Assembly: GCA_014529385.2 (NCBI GenBank)
Contig: CM043963.1
Span: 74,715,912 to 74,779,911 of the forward strand
Direction: 5' to 3'
Length of the DNA: 64,000 nucleotides
Source: Adiantum capillus-veneris
Taxonomy: Eukaryota; Streptophyta; Polypodiopsida; Polypodiales; Pteridaceae
Made by a program: the position numbers and the translations under genes. Shown piece by piece: positions 62,185 through 64,000 of the stretch. Within the stretch, counting starts at the first letter, position 1, and each line of letters opens with the position of its first letter. Under the pieces are notes generated by a model. That model saw only the letters and a list, made by a program, of their open reading frames with translations. It did not search any database and was not told the DNA's origin.

Positions 62185-64000
62185 ACATGGATTGCGATCC
62201 ATGTTCCGTTGTCAAATTTTTTTCTCCAAATTTTGATAGTATGTAGACAAGGTCATATACAAGCTCTATACAAATTTTCATCAAATTCTGAGGTTGAGGT
62301 ACATGGATCGCGATCCATGTTCAACCACATTTGGACTTGAACTCTTAGGAGTTTGTTCCTGACTGTGTCCACAAGCTAAATCTCAAATCTTTTTGGATTT
62401 GGACTTGTTTTGACATGTCAAATGGCCAACACTAGGTCTGCACTGCGGTTTTCTGTATGTCACTTGTTTTGCACCCTTTTGACCTAAATTTGCTCAATTT
62501 TTTTCACAACTAGGCTTGGGGATATGTTCCCTAGAACGTTTCTTCTCTTGGTACCATCAGATTCAGCATGATTAGTAGGGCCTATGGTATCAATTTTTTT
62601 GAACATGGACCTTTGGATTGAAAGCTAGGTCAATTCTGGCACTTTGTCAGAGTACTTGGCAGTTCAAGGATTTTGGTTTGGTTTTTGATATCCAAATTCA
62701 GTTTTGAAAAGACCACTAGACTCCTTGTGATGTACTTAGCTATGGTTCAAATTTAGTATCAATTTGTGACAGAGGAACATGGATCGCGGTCCATGTACCT
62801 CTGTGTCAGATGGTAATGAATCTTGACTCACAGCTTGCCCTTAGTCTCCTAATGCTAGCTATATGGTTTTTATGTGATTTGAATCACTTTAGGTCAATTC
62901 ACAGGTTTATTTCGGGTTTTCACCTTGAATTGTTTTTGGCACTTTTGATGAGTTTTTTGGAATTTTTTGACAATGCTTCTTTGGGGACTCTGGTTCACAA
63001 TGGTCTCTACTACAAGCTGGGAAAGTTTCTGTGCAAAATATTCTCAGGGGTACATGGATCCCGATCCATGTTCCACCACTTTTGGATCTGAATTTTGTTG
63101 TGTTGATAGCTTGTGATGTTTTAGTTTGCTCCACAAAGAATTTTTGGATTTGGATTTGTTTTGCCCAACCAAAATTGACTTCTATAGTCTATTGTGGTGA
63201 TTTTGACAATGAGCTATTTTTAGCTCTTTTGACTACTTTTTGCAACCTTTTTGTATATAGTTCTTTTGGAAAAGTTGTTCCAAATGATACCAGCTTTCTA
63301 CTGTTCAAATCTCAGCCAAAATTTTTAATGAGGTACATGGATCGCGATCCATGTTTGACCTCATTTTGAGATGAAACTTGGTCATCTATTGGTCCATGTT
63401 ATGGTGATACTCTTCCCCAAATCTTTTTGAATTTGGACAACTTTTTCCCAGTCAAAACTGAGTTTTATGTCTATCTTGCGGTTTTTGGCTATCTGCCAAA
63501 ATTTTGGTTTTTTTATCAACTTTTTTCTTTTTTTTTCTATGCTCCCTTTTAGCAAAGTTGTTCCACTAGTTATCAGAGATGTACTTGTCAAATATAAGGC
63601 CCAAAATGTCAAAAGGTACATGGATCACGATCCTTGTTTGACGGCATTTTTTCATGAATTTTGTTCTATTGGTTCTCTATTCCCTGCAGAAGCCAAATCT
63701 CACCCCTTTTTGAATTTGGATCCCAAAAAGTTGAAAAATCCCAAATTTTGTGTCTAAAATGCCTATTGTGTTGTTTTTGCCCTTTTAGCCAATTTTGATG
63801 TGTTTTTTGAGTTTTTCTTTCAAGAAAACTTGATCTGAGCAATATCCCATTGATGCACATTGTAACTGGTCACTTTCCTACAAAATTAGTCTATGGGGTA
63901 CATGGATCCGATCCATGTTTCTCCACAAAATCTGACCAAACTTTCCAGATTGCTTCTAGAGAGTCTGTTGATGCCCTTGATCCAGAGGTCTCTACCATCA
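62185..64000. repeat. About 282-bp satellite with 20-bp palindrome per unit
   Basis: The palindrome ACATGGATCGCGATCCATGT, perfect at 62301 and 63335, recurs with up to two changes at 62185, 62777, 63052 and 63618, and with a one-base deletion at 63900. The last four intervals are 275, 283, 283 and 282 bp. Between palindromes the units are clearly related (for example TTTTTGAATTTGGA) but much more diverged. The array continues beyond the window end. The spacing of the first three (116 and 476 bp) indicates rearrangement at the array edge. Confidence 0.92.

Overview
The window looks like transposon-rich intergenic DNA from a large land-plant nuclear genome. The evidence is: several families of plant-type LTR retrotransposons, nested and decayed; plant-type primer sites (initiator Met and an Asp-like site); (GA/CT)n microsatellites in several repeats; multi-exon genes with GT..AG introns; and no bacterial-style operons. 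Proteins of the kind seen here (a DGxxSQFK transposase-like family, a MULE with 'DGANANW', a ParB-like/methyltransferase-like gene) make me suspect a fern or another seed-free plant, but this is a weak inference. No rRNA, tRNA or CRISPR was seen. Almost every coding region carries premature stops, often TGA or TAG where CGA or CAG is plausible, so I see no clearly intact gene.

Layout. 0.7-10.6 kb: a Ty3/gypsy element of the dual-RNase-H (Tat-like) type with rearranged LTRs. 10.6-19.2 kb: unclassified repeats, a Copia remnant (14.1-15.1 kb), low-complexity DNA with long (GA)n tracts, and one minus-strand gypsy LTR with an Asp-type primer site. 19.2-29.1 kb: LTR fragments, two inverted copies of one LTR-like family (19.9-21.3 and 27.9-29.1 kb), a minus-strand gypsy gag/LTR, and an internally deleted 2.6 kb Copia element (24.7-27.3 kb) nested in that LTR. 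29.1-38 kb: a minus-strand transposase-like gene whose intron is filled with CCACTT..AAGTGG repeats, a divergently placed kinase-like pseudogene, a coiled-coil pseudogene, a solitary BED-finger exon and a 151-bp satellite. 38-40.8 kb: a truncated Copia element with gag, protease and part of integrase. 40.8-49.3 kb: a domain dominated by ATGCTAATTAGCAT-type palindromes, holding an FCP1-like phosphatase pseudogene and a second copy of the transposase-like gene. 50.1-53.3 kb: a Mutator-like transposase pseudogene. 55.4-58.9 kb: a pseudogene of about 12 exons with ParB-like and adenine-methyltransferase-like motifs. 59-61.7 kb: an unknown remnant and a gypsy gag. 62.2-64 kb: a roughly 282-bp satellite that carries a 20-bp palindrome in each unit.

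The most interesting points are: (1) the two transposase-like paralogues share an intron at exactly the same codon, and that intron is filled with unrelated palindromic arrays in the two copies; (2) the ParB/methyltransferase-like pseudogene; (3) the palindrome-bearing satellite at the right edge; (4) an inversion that distinguishes the two LTRs of the gypsy element. These calls rest on reading translations and repeats by eye; no database search was possible.
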